Shown: one piece after another, positions 1-7,956 of the stretch
Position numbering within the stretch: the first letter of the stretch is position 1
Layout of the letters: each line of letters starts with the position of its first letter
Assembly (NCBI GenBank): GCA_947503365.1
Contig: CANNDT010000015.1
Span: forward strand, 1 to 60,520
Reading direction: 5' to 3'
Length of the DNA stretch: 60,520 nucleotides
DNA from: CANNDT01 sp945876205
GTDB taxonomy: Bacteria; Acidobacteriota; Vicinamibacteria; Vicinamibacterales; UBA2999
Position numbers and translations under genes: made by a program
The notes under the pieces: model-generated
What the model was told of the DNA's origin: nothing
Database searches by the model: none
Seen by the model: the letters and a program-made list of their open reading frames with translations, nothing else

Positions 1-189
1 GCCCGCCGGGCCGCCCGTGACGTGGAAGCCCTTGCCCATCGTCATGACCTTGAGGTCCGGGACGTTGTCTGGGTCTGACGCGTTCTGACTGCGATCGACG
101 CGGACCTGCCAGCCGGCAGGGGCCTGGGCCGCGACGTGAGCGACCAATGACATCAATACGAAGAACGAGATGAGTAAGGATCGAAGCAT
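1..189 (-). CDS. Secreted protein of unknown function, C-terminal part missing at window edge
   Basis: The minus-strand frame starts at ATG 189 and stays open for 63 codons to the window edge. The first 21 residues form a clear signal peptide (LLISFFVLMSLVAHVAAQ) with a likely cleavage after Ala-Ala or Ala-Gln. The mature part begins APAGWQVRVDRS and includes a Met-Gly-Lys-Gly-Phe-His stretch. The gene is divergent from the DUF6152 gene at 255, with 65 bp between the starts, so the two probably have separate promoters there. The family cannot be named from 63 residues. Only the secretion signal is secure. Confidence 0.6.
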   Translation of the reverse strand, partial: MLRSLLISFFVLMSLVAHVAAQAPAGWQVRVDRSQNASDPDNVPDLKVMTMGKGFHVTGGPAG

Positions 190-254
190 CGTTATTAGTC
201 TCCTGCTGTGAGAATATATCAGGCCGTCGGCAGAACGCAGCCAGGAGGCAGCCC

Positions 255-626
255 ATGCGGGAAGCAGCAGTGGCCGCGTTGATCGCGGCGGGATTGGCGT
301 TGGGGAGTGCCGGGCCGGCAGCGGCGCATCACTCGCACGCCATGTTCGACATGACGAAGGAAGTGACGATTACGGGGACGGTCACGAACTACTCGTACCG
401 AAACCCGCACGTCTTCCTGCATCTGGACGTCAAGGACCAGAAGGGCGAGGTCACCTCCTGGGCCGTCGAGATGTCGAACATCTCGAACATGCAGAGTCGC
501 GGGATCTACCTGTCGACCTTCAAGCCCGGTGACGTCATCACCGTGAAGATCAATCCGCTCAGAGACGGCCGGCTTGGCGGCAACTACACGTCGGTCACCG
601 CGGCTGATGGAAAGCTCTACCAGTGA
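255..626 (+). CDS. DUF6152 family secreted protein
   Basis: A 123-residue exported protein of the DUF6152 family, function unknown. A signal peptide of about 24 residues ends in Ala-Ala-Ala, directly followed by HHSHAMFD, so the mature protein probably begins with His-His. The family core follows: a VTITGTV strand, the conserved NPHVFLHLDV segment (Asn-Pro-His), a tryptophan-containing strand and a GDVITV strand, compatible with a small all-beta fold. AGGAGG lies about 8 bases before ATG 255. The stop overlaps the next start as GTGA, indicating translational coupling to the downstream secreted protein. The His-His and NPH pair could bind copper; that is inference. Confidence 0.85.
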   Translation: MREAAVAALIAAGLALGSAGPAAAHHSHAMFDMTKEVTITGTVTNYSYRNPHVFLHLDVKDQKGEVTSWAVEMSNISNMQSRGIYLSTFKPGDVITVKINPLRDGRLGGNYTSVTAADGKLYQ

Positions 627-1663
627 GGGCCGCCACCTGCGCGCTCGCCCTCAGCCTGGCCGTCGCGGCGCCGGCCGTCGCGCAAACCACGCTCTTCACG
701 ACCGACGACTACCGCAAGGACCAGGCGCGCTGGACCGATCCGGCGTATTTCGTCTTCAACACCGCGCGGCAGCTCACCGACATGCAGGTCGAGAACCGCT
801 TCGGGCAGAAGGGAACCGGCGCCGACAAGTTCGCCCTCAAGAGTCCCTATCCCTTCAAGACGTCCGACGAGCACTACCAGGCGTGGCTGAAGAAGGCGAA
901 CGGCGGCACGACGCACACCCTCGCCACGCTGCCGAACTGGGACGGCGTCTGGTCGGTGCGCTCGGGATGGCTCGACAGCAACGACATCCAGGCGAGCACG
1001 ATGGCCGCGGCGCTGACGCCCACCTACCGCGAGTACTACGTGCAGCAGGCCAAGGCCGAGGCGGAAGGCCGCCACTGGTGGGCCGCGTCATTCTGCCTGC
1101 CCGACGGCTTCATTCGCGGCGTCTCGCGGAGCCCGCAGCAGTTCGTGATCCGCCCGAATCAGATCGTGATGCTGACCGACACCCTCGTCTCGACGCAGGT
1201 GCGCTGGGTGCACATGGACAAGGGCCATCAGACCCCCGAGCGGCAGTTCCCGCAGTGGCTCGGCGAGTCGATCGGCTTCTGGGACGGCAACGCCCTCGTC
1301 ATCCACACCAACCAGATCAGGCAGTGGAATGCCAGCCACTCGCTCTTCGAGTGGAGCGACCAGCTGACGTCGGTGGAGCGCTACGAGCGCGTCGGGAATG
1401 AGATCGTCGCGGAAATCACCCTCTACGACCCGGTGGCGTTTCTCTATCCGCTGCACGCGGCGCTGCGGTTCACGCCGAACGCCAACGACCGCATGGTCTA
1501 CAGCACGTGCACCGACACCAACGGTCCCTCGAGCAATATCCACGTCAGGGCCGACGGCGTCACCGACGAGCGGGTGCCCGGAGATCCCGGTTATTGGGAC
1601 CCGAACGACCCCCGTCCGTGGGCTGCGCACTATGCGATTGGCGAGCGCCGAACCGCGAAGTAA
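623..1663 (+). CDS. Secreted protein of the window's recurrent uncharacterised family (long member)
   Basis: A 346-residue exported protein starting at GTG 623, which overlaps the upstream DUF6152 stop by four bases. The signal peptide ends near AVAQ. The central part carries the hallmark of a family with eight members in this window: a segment around HMDKGHQTPE, then WLGESIGFWDGNALVIHT, equivalent to the 'DGR-HP ... G-S-GrWegdtLVV-T' block of its relatives. It is longer than the roughly 230-310 residues of the others because of an extra N-terminal region (YFVFNTARQL...). No catalytic motif is recognisable. Its constant pairing with DUF6152 suggests a shared periplasmic or surface role; what it does is unknown. 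Confidence 0.75.
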   Translation: MRAATCALALSLAVAAPAVAQTTLFTTDDYRKDQARWTDPAYFVFNTARQLTDMQVENRFGQKGTGADKFALKSPYPFKTSDEHYQAWLKKANGGTTHTLATLPNWDGVWSVRSGWLDSNDIQASTMAAALTPTYREYYVQQAKAEAEGRHWWAASFCLPDGFIRGVSRSPQQFVIRPNQIVMLTDTLVSTQVRWVHMDKGHQTPERQFPQWLGESIGFWDGNALVIHTNQIRQWNASHSLFEWSDQLTSVERYERVGNEIVAEITLYDPVAFLYPLHAALRFTPNANDRMVYSTCTDTNGPSSNIHVRADGVTDERVPGDPGYWDPNDPRPWAAHYAIGERRTAK

Positions 1664-1703
1664 ACCCCATATAATGCGCCTTGCCCAAGGAGGCGAGAGA
1701 CAT

Positions 1704-2396
1704 ATGAGAGTCGCACTTACGACCGTGCTGCTGCTGACGATCGCATATTCGCCGAACACGATTGAGGCGCAGTCGGCCGCGGCGCCGAAGTTGAACGGCA
1801 TCTGGAACCGCGTGCGCGGCACCAACACCGAGCTGGCGCTGAACAAGCGCGCCATCGGGCTCCGTGACGCGATCGACGAGCCGCTGGCCGGCATGTATGA
1901 CTGCCTTCCGGCCACCGTCCCGCACATCCTCGGCGACCCCTACAACTTTCAGTTCGAGCAGAAGGCCGATCGCGTGATCCAGACCTTCGAGAAGGACGCC
2001 GTGGTCCGGACCATCTGGCTCGAGGGGCACGGCCACCATGCCGCCACGCCGAATGATTTCGCGCTGCAGGGATACTCGACCGGCCGCTACGAAAACGGGC
2101 AACTGGTGGTGACCACCTCGAAGTTCACCTTTGACGCCGGCGGCCTCGAAGATAAGCCACCGATGGTGCCGTCATCGACGAGAAAAAAGGTGACCGAGCG
2201 GTATTCGATGAAGGGCGATCACCTGATGGTCGAGGCGACCATCGAGGATCCGATGTTCCTCCTGGAGCCGGCGAAATTCACGTTCGAGTTTCAGCCGACC
2301 AAGGACGCGCTGGTCGAGTGGCCGGAGTGCGATTCCGAACAGGCCAGCGAAGTCCTCAATTACATTCCTGACGATCAAAAGAAGTACGGCCGTTAG
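1704..2396 (+). CDS. Secreted protein of the recurrent uncharacterised family
   Basis: A 230-residue exported protein. ATG 1704 was chosen because AAGGAGG lies at 1687-1693 and a good signal peptide (VALTTVLLLTIAYSP..EAQ) follows; the open frame extends further upstream but lacks these. The mature part has LNGIWNRVRG at the start and then the family block in divergent form: VIQTFEKDAVVRTIWLEGHG, followed by GYSTGRYENGQLVVTTS. It sits 40 bp after the previous family member and 23 bp before another DUF6152 gene, so 255-2851 reads as one operon. Function unknown. Confidence 0.75.
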   Translation: MRVALTTVLLLTIAYSPNTIEAQSAAAPKLNGIWNRVRGTNTELALNKRAIGLRDAIDEPLAGMYDCLPATVPHILGDPYNFQFEQKADRVIQTFEKDAVVRTIWLEGHGHHAATPNDFALQGYSTGRYENGQLVVTTSKFTFDAGGLEDKPPMVPSSTRKKVTERYSMKGDHLMVEATIEDPMFLLEPAKFTFEFQPTKDALVEWPECDSEQASEVLNYIPDDQKKYGR

Positions 2397-2419
2397 AGCC
2401 GACGCGAGGAGCCATTCTT

Positions 2420-2851
2420 ATGAAACGCAATCTCTCCGTGCTCGTCACGGCCATCGCGATCGCGGCCGGCATCCAGTGGTTCATCATTCCGGCCGACGCG
2501 CATCACGCCGAGGCGCCCTTCTATGACATGGAGCGGACCGTCGAGATCCGCGGCGTGGTCACCAAGTGGGCGTTCAAGAACCCGCATCCGTTCCTCTATG
2601 TCGACGTCACCGACGACAAGGGCGCGAAGACCGAGTGGACCATCGAGTTCGTCGGTGCGGTGCGCCTGGCGAAGATTGGCTGGTCGCCGAAGACGTTCAC
2701 GCCGGGAGAAATCGTGACGGTCAATGGCCATCCGTCACGGGCGGCCGACACGCACGGTATCAGCAGCGGCACCGTCGCGCGGGCCGACGGCAAAGTTATC
2801 CCAGGATCGGGGCGAGGCAGCAACACGCCCGAAGCGGTGTCCGGGCGGTAA
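2420..2851 (+). CDS. DUF6152 family secreted protein
   Basis: A 143-residue DUF6152 protein. The signal peptide ends in Ala-Asp-Ala, followed at once by HHAEAPFYDM, so the mature protein would start His-His. The core shows VEIRGVVTKWAFKNPHPFLYVDV with the conserved Asn-Pro-His, then a GEIVTV strand. It carries a longer C-terminal tail than its paralogues (IPGSGRGSNTPEAVSGR). An AGGAG-like site lies before ATG 2420. It is the last gene of the first operon, and an inverted repeat follows 22 bases after its stop. Function unknown; copper binding through the N-terminal histidines is inference. Confidence 0.85.
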   Translation: MKRNLSVLVTAIAIAAGIQWFIIPADAHHAEAPFYDMERTVEIRGVVTKWAFKNPHPFLYVDVTDDKGAKTEWTIEFVGAVRLAKIGWSPKTFTPGEIVTVNGHPSRAADTHGISSGTVARADGKVIPGSGRGSNTPEAVSGR

Positions 2852-2873
2852 ACCGCTCCACAGTTGAGGTGGA

Positions 2874-2902
2874 GGGGTAAGCGATCTTTTTCCGCTTATC
2901 CC
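2874..2902 (+). terminator. Hairpin after first operon, possible terminator
   Basis: GGGGTAAGCG at 2874-2883 pairs with CGCTTATCCC at 2893-2902 (10 bp including one G-T pair). The 9-base loop contains five T residues. It lies 22 bases past the stop of the 2420 gene. No T-tract follows the stem, so it may end transcription weakly or protect the mRNA 3' end. The rest of 2852-3072 shows no gene. Confidence 0.4.
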
Positions 2903-3072
2903 TCGCCACCCACCCAAAAGCTCCCTCCGCCTCTAGACCCTCCGCGACCGATCTCGGCCGATCTCGCAGATTTGCTCGATATTCCTGCACTTCAGGTGAT
3001 GGTTCACCTCTTGCCTCCCCGTGAGGTCGTGAAACGTATGAGCGTGAAGCCTTCAGAACCGCAGGAGTTCCC

Positions 3073-3762
3073 ATGTCGTTGAAGTCGCCCAGATTACTCG
3101 CTGCCTTTGGCGTCATCTGCCTGGCCGTATTGATCGTGTCCTGCGGCCAGCAGGCTAATTCGCCTACCGGTCCCTCGACCCTCGGTTCCTCGGCCATCGG
3201 TTCCTCGATCAGCGTCCAGCCCGCGGTGACCGAATACTGGGTCACCTTGTCGGACGAAGCGCCCGCAGGACCGATGGATGATGCCCCGGGGCCTGTTGTG
3301 CCCCCGCCGCCGCCGCCGCCGCCCGGATCCGGCCCGACGCCGTGGCCCCCGGGCCCGCCACCGCTGGCCGCGCCTCTCGTGCCGGTGCCGACGTCGCCGA
3401 ACACGCACTTCCGCGTGAGCGTCAGGGTCGACCCCGACCGCGTGCCGTACAGCGGCGTGCCGGTGCCCCTCTTCAGCTGCAGGGACAACCAGCACACCTG
3501 GTACTACGACCAGAAACTCTCGGCCGATACCGGCATCGGCGTGACGTTGACCGAACGTGAAAACTTCTTTGACGGACGGTTCACCAGCAAGAACGGCACG
3601 ACCATCCGCATCGAAGGTAACAACGGCGCCATCCTCCACACGCGGTGGTGCAGTGCCTACCCGATTCCGCACTACGCGCAGACCCGCTTCAAGGGTAAGG
3701 ACGATAACGGCGAAGCGATCATCCTCAGCGGACCGTGGGTCCAGTTGTTGTCGCCGCTCTAA
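3073..3762 (+). CDS. Proline-rich lipoprotein of unknown function
   Basis: A 229-residue predicted lipoprotein. A hydrophobic signal segment ends in IVSC, with the lipobox cysteine at residue 24, so the protein should be lipid-anchored. A low-complexity Ser/Gly region and a run of eight prolines followed by more proline (about residues 75-105) form an extended linker. A compact C-terminal domain with several Cys and Trp residues (SCRDNQHTWYYD, LHTRWCSAYP) follows. GGAG precedes ATG 3073. The linker plus domain layout suggests a binding domain held away from the membrane. The domain itself is not recognised. Confidence 0.7.
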   Translation: MSLKSPRLLAAFGVICLAVLIVSCGQQANSPTGPSTLGSSAIGSSISVQPAVTEYWVTLSDEAPAGPMDDAPGPVVPPPPPPPPGSGPTPWPPGPPPLAAPLVPVPTSPNTHFRVSVRVDPDRVPYSGVPVPLFSCRDNQHTWYYDQKLSADTGIGVTLTERENFFDGRFTSKNGTTIRIEGNNGAILHTRWCSAYPIPHYAQTRFKGKDDNGEAIILSGPWVQLLSPL

Positions 3763-3913
3763 ACACGCTCCGGCGAGCGGCGGTGCCACCTGCACCGCCG
3801 CTCGCATGTACGCAACCGGCGCGTGGCGACAAAGGCCCAGGTTAATGACATTCCATCTGACGAATACAGCAGAGGCTGCAGAGTTGGATCGCAGGTTGCT
3901 CATTCCAGTTCGT

Positions 3914-4777
3914 ATGAGTTTCCGAGCTCTCCCACAGACCCTTGCGATTGTCGCCTTGACAGTTCTTTTCACCGTTACCGCCGCGCAGGCCGCTATCACC
4001 CGCGTCGAGCAGAACGATAAGAACATCGTTTATAGCGGTAACTGGTACTCCAATGAGAACGGCGCCAACAGCGGCGGCACCGCACAGCTGACCAACACGC
4101 GCGGCGCCCGGGTGTCGATTACCTTTACTGGCACGGGCATATCGTGGATTGGGGTCAAGGATGCCTGGGCTGGCCTGGCGACCGTCTACCTCGACGGGAC
4201 GATGACCGTCGTCAACACCTACGGCAATGGCGGATACCAGCGCGCGCTCTTCAGCGCGAACAGTCTTTCATCAGGCCCGCACACGCTGTCGATCGAGGTC
4301 ACGCACGAGCGCGGCCCCGGCACCGACGGGTCGTGGGTGTGGATCGACGCGTTCGACATCGAGAATGGCGAACCGGTGCCCGGCGGAGTCTCGGCCAGAG
4401 CCGGCCGCGTCGAAGAGAACAACCCGTCGCTGGTCTACGTCGGCCGCTGGTACGCGAACACCAACCCGGCGCACAGCGGCGGCTATGCCACGCTGGCGAT
4501 GAACGCCGGATCGACGATGACCATCAACTTCAACGGTACCGGCATCACCTGGCTGGCCTACCGCGACGAGTGGTCGGGCATCGCCAGGGTCTACGTCGAC
4601 GGGCTGGAGAAGAGCACGATCGATAACTACCTCTCGCCGGCGGCGCAGCGCGTCGTCTACAGCCTCGGCGGGCTCCCGTCGGGCAGCCATTCGCTGACGA
4701 TCGAAATCACGGGCACGCACAACCAGAGCTCGAGGGGATCCTGGGTGTGGCTCGACGCGTTTGATGTCACGCAGTAG
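3914..4777 (+). CDS. Secreted protein with two tandem beta-sandwich (lectin-like) domains
   Basis: A 287-residue exported protein. ATG 3914 gives a good signal peptide (LAIVALTVLFTVTAAQA); the frame is open upstream, so the start is fairly but not fully certain. The mature part is two copies of one domain of about 125 residues. Matching blocks are VYSGNWYSNENGANSGG / VYVGRWYANTNPAHSGG, ITFTGTGISWIG / INFNGTGITWLA, and GSWVWIDAFD / GSWVWLDAFD. This resembles galactose-binding-like jelly-roll modules that attach to sugars, but no catalytic domain is present. It stands alone and convergent to the PaaK-like gene. Carbohydrate binding is inferred from fold resemblance. Confidence 0.7.
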   Translation: MSFRALPQTLAIVALTVLFTVTAAQAAITRVEQNDKNIVYSGNWYSNENGANSGGTAQLTNTRGARVSITFTGTGISWIGVKDAWAGLATVYLDGTMTVVNTYGNGGYQRALFSANSLSSGPHTLSIEVTHERGPGTDGSWVWIDAFDIENGEPVPGGVSARAGRVEENNPSLVYVGRWYANTNPAHSGGYATLAMNAGSTMTINFNGTGITWLAYRDEWSGIARVYVDGLEKSTIDNYLSPAAQRVVYSLGGLPSGSHSLTIEITGTHNQSSRGSWVWLDAFDVTQ

Positions 4778-4779
4778 AC

Positions 4780-4807
4780 GGTCCGGCTGAAGCCGGACAC
4801 TACCTAC
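4780..4807. repeat. Dispersed 28-bp hairpin repeat (copy 1)
   Basis: GGTCCGGCT at 4780-4788, GAA, then GCCGGACACTACCTAC to 4807. The GTCCGGCT/AGCCGGAC arms form a hairpin. It sits between convergent genes and supplies the stop codon (4800-4802) and last arginine codons of the minus-strand PaaK-like gene. A second copy at 49954-49981 is identical at 26 of 28 positions in reverse orientation, also between convergent genes. A bidirectional terminator role is likely. Confidence 0.7.
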
Positions 4808-6029
4808 GAGCGTCAACGAGGCGCTTGGCCTTCAGCTCCCACCGCGGAAGGGAGCCTGGAGGCACCGCGCGCGTGGGGATGCGGACGGCCAGCCGTTCGC
4901 GCAGCGCCAGCGCCAGACCGGCGGCGATCTCCTCGCCAGCCTCGACCTCCACCGTCAGCTCCTCCATCGCACCATCCCGCGTCCGCACGATTCGAAACTC
5001 TTCGATCTCGAACGTCCGCACGATGGCTTCAATCGCGGACGGGAACACATTGACGCCTCTCAGGATGACGAGGTCATCGGTGCGCCCGGTGATGCCGCCG
5101 GGGAAGGTGAGAAATCTCCGCCCGCAGCGGCACGCACGCGTGCCGACGGCGACGATGTCTCCCGTGCGGTAGCGGATGACCGGCCAGCCGGCGCGTCCAA
5201 GGTTCGTGATCACGAGCTCGCCAGCCGCACCAGCCTCGCATGGCCGTCCCGTCACCGGATCGAGCACTTCGCCGATGAACTCCGCCTCGTTGAGGTGAAT
5301 TCCCTCGCGCGCCTCGCACGAAAACCCGTAGGCGCCCACCTCGGTGCCTCCCGCATGATCGAAGGCCCGCGCGCCCCATGACTCTTCGATCCGCGCCCGC
5401 ACCGACGGAATCGAGGCGCCAGGCTCGCCGGCGTGAATACTGACCCGAATCGAACCGTCACGAATCGGGATGCCCTCCGCGCGTGCCACCTCCGCCAGGT
5501 GCAGCGCATAGGTCGGCGTGCACATCAGCACGGTCGCTTCGCTGTTGTGAATGAGCTGCAGCCGTCCCTTCGAGTCGAGGCCACCGCCAGGAATCGTCAG
5601 CGCGCCGAGGCGCCGTGCGGCGGCGTAGGCGCTCCAGAAGCCGATGAACGGGCCGAATGAGAATGCGAAGAAGATGCGGTCGCGCGCCGTGACGCCGGCG
5701 GCGGCGTAGACGTACTGCCAGCACTCGGTCCACCACTTCCAGCTCTCGTCCGTGTCGAGGACCCCGAGTGGCCGTCCCGTCGTCCCTGACGTCTGGTGAT
5801 ACGTCACGTAGTGCTCGCGCGGATAGGTGGCGAGATTCGCCACGTCGGACTTGGCCGTGAAGGGGAGCGCGTGGAATTCATCCCACGAAAGGGGCAGCGT
5901 GAGGCCGCCGAACTTGCGGCGGTAGAAAGCGTTTGTCGGGAGGATGCGCGCAAGCAGGTCGTTGAGCCTTGCGAGCTGGTGGTCGCGAACGACGTCAGGC
6001 GCCGCCGCCTCGATGTCGGGACGGTACAT
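4800..6029 (-). CDS. Phenylacetate-CoA ligase-like AMP-forming enzyme
   Basis: A 409-residue adenylate-forming ligase of the PaaK family, which activates an aryl or other carboxylic acid with ATP and then transfers it to CoA. The ATP-binding loop TSGTTGRP is at 80-87, the adenylation-domain YRTGD motif at 287-291, and the C-terminal WELKAKR segment holds the likely catalytic lysine near residue 400. A Cys-x-Cys pair lies in ACRCGRR near 300. Length is close to PaaK (about 430). No other phenylacetate pathway genes are nearby, so the substrate is unknown. There is no Shine-Dalgarno site: the octamer repeat element begins four bases upstream of ATG 6029. Confidence 0.8.
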   Translation of the reverse strand: MYRPDIEAAAPDVVRDHQLARLNDLLARILPTNAFYRRKFGGLTLPLSWDEFHALPFTAKSDVANLATYPREHYVTYHQTSGTTGRPLGVLDTDESWKWWTECWQYVYAAAGVTARDRIFFAFSFGPFIGFWSAYAAARRLGALTIPGGGLDSKGRLQLIHNSEATVLMCTPTYALHLAEVARAEGIPIRDGSIRVSIHAGEPGASIPSVRARIEESWGARAFDHAGGTEVGAYGFSCEAREGIHLNEAEFIGEVLDPVTGRPCEAGAAGELVITNLGRAGWPVIRYRTGDIVAVGTRACRCGRRFLTFPGGITGRTDDLVILRGVNVFPSAIEAIVRTFEIEEFRIVRTRDGAMEELTVEVEAGEEIAAGLALALRERLAVRIPTRAVPPGSLPRWELKAKRLVDARR

Positions 6030-6033
6030 GGTT

Positions 6034-6133
6034 GGTAGGTGGCTGGGTGGCTGGGTGGCTAGGTGGCTCGGTTGCTAGGGTAACTCACCCCAGCCACCGA
6101 GCTACCCAGCTACCCAGCTACCGAGCTACCGAG
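6034..6133. repeat. Octamer tandem repeat forming inverted arms
   Basis: The left arm (6034-6081) is about five tandem octamers of the form GGTGGCTN. The right arm (6088-6133) is octamers of the form CNAGCTAC, the complement of GTAGCTNG. The two arms can pair into a long imperfect hairpin. The element lies just 5' of the PaaK-like start and covers the last codons and stop of the HD gene. Related octamers occur at 14500-14562, 19510-19543 and 44811-44834. Confidence 0.75.
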
Positions 6134-6871
6134 CCCGAGAACGTCGCTGATGAAGATTTCCGCGAGGCGGGTTTCGTAGCGGCCGTGCTCAACGCCTGTG
6201 CGCAGGAGCTTGACGGCATCTCTTGGCGTGAAATTTTCTGGCTTGTAGGCGCGCTCGGGGCCTTCGGAGACCATCGCATCGTAATCGTCCGCGATCGTGA
6301 TGAGGTTGATCTCGCGGGCCCACCAGCATCCGAGCTGGCCGTTGCGGTTGGTCTGGTAGTCCTCGCCGTGACGCCGCGCCACCGTGGAGATGAACGGGTT
6401 GCTCAGTTCCTCGCGGCCCGCATCCTTGAGCCGATCGATCATGCACGGCCCCTTGCGGCAATGAACGTCCCGGACGATCTCCAGCAGCTTCTGCTCGTGG
6501 CTTCTCAGGTCCCGGTTCTTCAGCAGGTCGAGAAACGGCGCGCAGTCCTCATGTTGCTTGCCAAGGTCGTGGAGTAGCGCCGCCAGCATGATGTCGCGCA
6601 CGGTGATCCGCAGCGCCTTGAGTCCCATGTCGCCGAGCGCCGCACGTCGATTGACCCGCAGTGCGAGCTCGCCGGCGAGCTTCATCACCCGCAAATCCGG
6701 ACAGTAGCCGCGTAAAAAGTACGTGGCCGTGTATGGTGTTCCGTCGACGACGACCTTCTGTTCGCCGGCGTAGCGCAAGAAAATCTCGTCTGCAAGCGCA
6801 TCAATATCGACGTCTGTCTGAATGAAATCAGGGAAATCGCTGCGTCGTCGTGTGTAAGTCGCTGCGCCCAT
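6110..6871 (-). CDS. HD-domain protein, HD-GYP-like
   Basis: A 253-residue cytoplasmic protein with a metal-dependent HD phosphohydrolase domain. The HDLGK motif is at 101-105, RRHGEDY at 166-172 and ADDYDAM at 194-200, the order expected for an HD-GYP domain. The GYP position is replaced by ERAYKPE near 206-212, so c-di-GMP hydrolysis is uncertain. It lacks a receiver or other sensor domain. The C-terminal residues (LGLGSSVAG) are partly encoded by the octamer repeat, which also provides the TAG stop, suggesting the repeat inserted into or replaced the original end. No clear ribosome binding site precedes ATG 6871. It is divergent from the TRAP gene. Confidence 0.75.
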   Translation of the reverse strand: MGAATYTRRRSDFPDFIQTDVDIDALADEIFLRYAGEQKVVVDGTPYTATYFLRGYCPDLRVMKLAGELALRVNRRAALGDMGLKALRITVRDIMLAALLHDLGKQHEDCAPFLDLLKNRDLRSHEQKLLEIVRDVHCRKGPCMIDRLKDAGREELSNPFISTVARRHGEDYQTNRNGQLGCWWAREINLITIADDYDAMVSEGPERAYKPENFTPRDAVKLLRTGVEHGRYETRLAEIFISDVLGLGSSVAG

Positions 6872-6921
6872 CTATAGTCGTGGCGTTCCAGAATCGTGCC
6901 AAGCTGATGTAGGCTGTCGCT

Positions 6922-7956
6922 ATGTCGAGACGCACCTTCCTCAAGACCTCGGCGCTGGCCGGCGCCGGCCTCGCCAGTGGACTGGTGCCCGCACGTGTGG
7001 ACGCCGCTCAGCAGAACCCGGCGGGTGGCGCGGTCAGGCGTCCGATCCGCATCCTGATGGGCGGATACGGCCCGGCTTCGAACGGGTTCAGCCTCGCCAT
7101 CAAGAGGGTCGGCGATCGTCTCGAGGCGAAGTTCCCCGGCCAGATCGAGGTCAAGTACGTCTACAACATCCTCGATCTCGGCTACCGCGCCGACGACATC
7201 CTCTGGCTCGTCGAGCAGGGCGTGCTCGGGCTCGGTTATCAGTCCAGCAGCTACTTCACCGAGCGCGTCCCTGACCTTGGCGTCGCCGACCTCCCGTTCA
7301 TCTTTCCCGACATCGCCACGGCGCGGCGAGCCATGGACGGCGAGCTCGGGCAGGTGATGACCTCGAAGATCGAATCGGAGATGAATTACCGGATCCTCGG
7401 CTACTTCGAGAACGGCTTTCGCCATATCTCGAACCGCCTCAGGCCGATACATGTCCCGTCGGACATGAAGGGGATGAAGACGCGCGTGCTCCCCAGCAAG
7501 ATCCAGGAGCGAACGTTCCAGTTGCTGGGCGCCGACCCGAAGATCATGGATCTGTCCGAGGCGATCGCGGCCGTCAAGGCCGGAACACTCGACGCCCAGG
7601 AGAACCCCTTCGCGAACACCGTGGGGTACGGTGTTCACCAGTACCACAAGTTCCACTCGGCGACGAATCACTTCTATCTCTCGCGTCCGATCTTCCTGCA
7701 CCGGCAGTCGTTCGACGCGTTGCCGCGGCCGATCCAGGAAGAATTCCGTGCCGCCGTGCACGATGCCATCGCCTATCAGCGCGACCTGCACGTCAAGGAA
7801 GAAGAGGACGCGATGGTCGAAATCCGCAAGTCCGGCGGCACCATCGTTGAGCTCACGCCCGAGGAGCACAAGGCCTTCGTGACCGCCGTGACGCCGATCT
7901 ACGGCGAGACGCGCGCACAGTTTGGCGCGAAGCTGCTCTCCCTGGTCAATCTCTAA
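6922..7956 (+). CDS. TRAP transporter substrate-binding protein (DctP family), Tat-exported
   Basis: A 344-residue periplasmic binding protein of the DctP family, which captures carboxylates for a TRAP transporter. A twin-arginine signal (SRRTFLK, residues 3-9) is followed by a small-residue helix. The body contains RILMGGYGP, the LPFIF segment, and KGMKTRV with Arg188, which fits the conserved ligand-binding arginine of the family. No DctQ or DctM membrane genes lie beside it, so it is an orphan that must work with a distant permease. Its TAA stop overlaps the TAG stop of the convergent ada-like gene by three bases (CTAA). Confidence 0.85.
   Translation: MSRRTFLKTSALAGAGLASGLVPARVDAAQQNPAGGAVRRPIRILMGGYGPASNGFSLAIKRVGDRLEAKFPGQIEVKYVYNILDLGYRADDILWLVEQGVLGLGYQSSSYFTERVPDLGVADLPFIFPDIATARRAMDGELGQVMTSKIESEMNYRILGYFENGFRHISNRLRPIHVPSDMKGMKTRVLPSKIQERTFQLLGADPKIMDLSEAIAAVKAGTLDAQENPFANTVGYGVHQYHKFHSATNHFYLSRPIFLHRQSFDALPRPIQEEFRAAVHDAIAYQRDLHVKEEEDAMVEIRKSGGTIVELTPEEHKAFVTAVTPIYGETRAQFGAKLLSLVNL

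Noticed and set aside
6034..6133. CRISPR array
   Set aside because: Units are 8 bp with no spacers, and no cas genes occur in the window.
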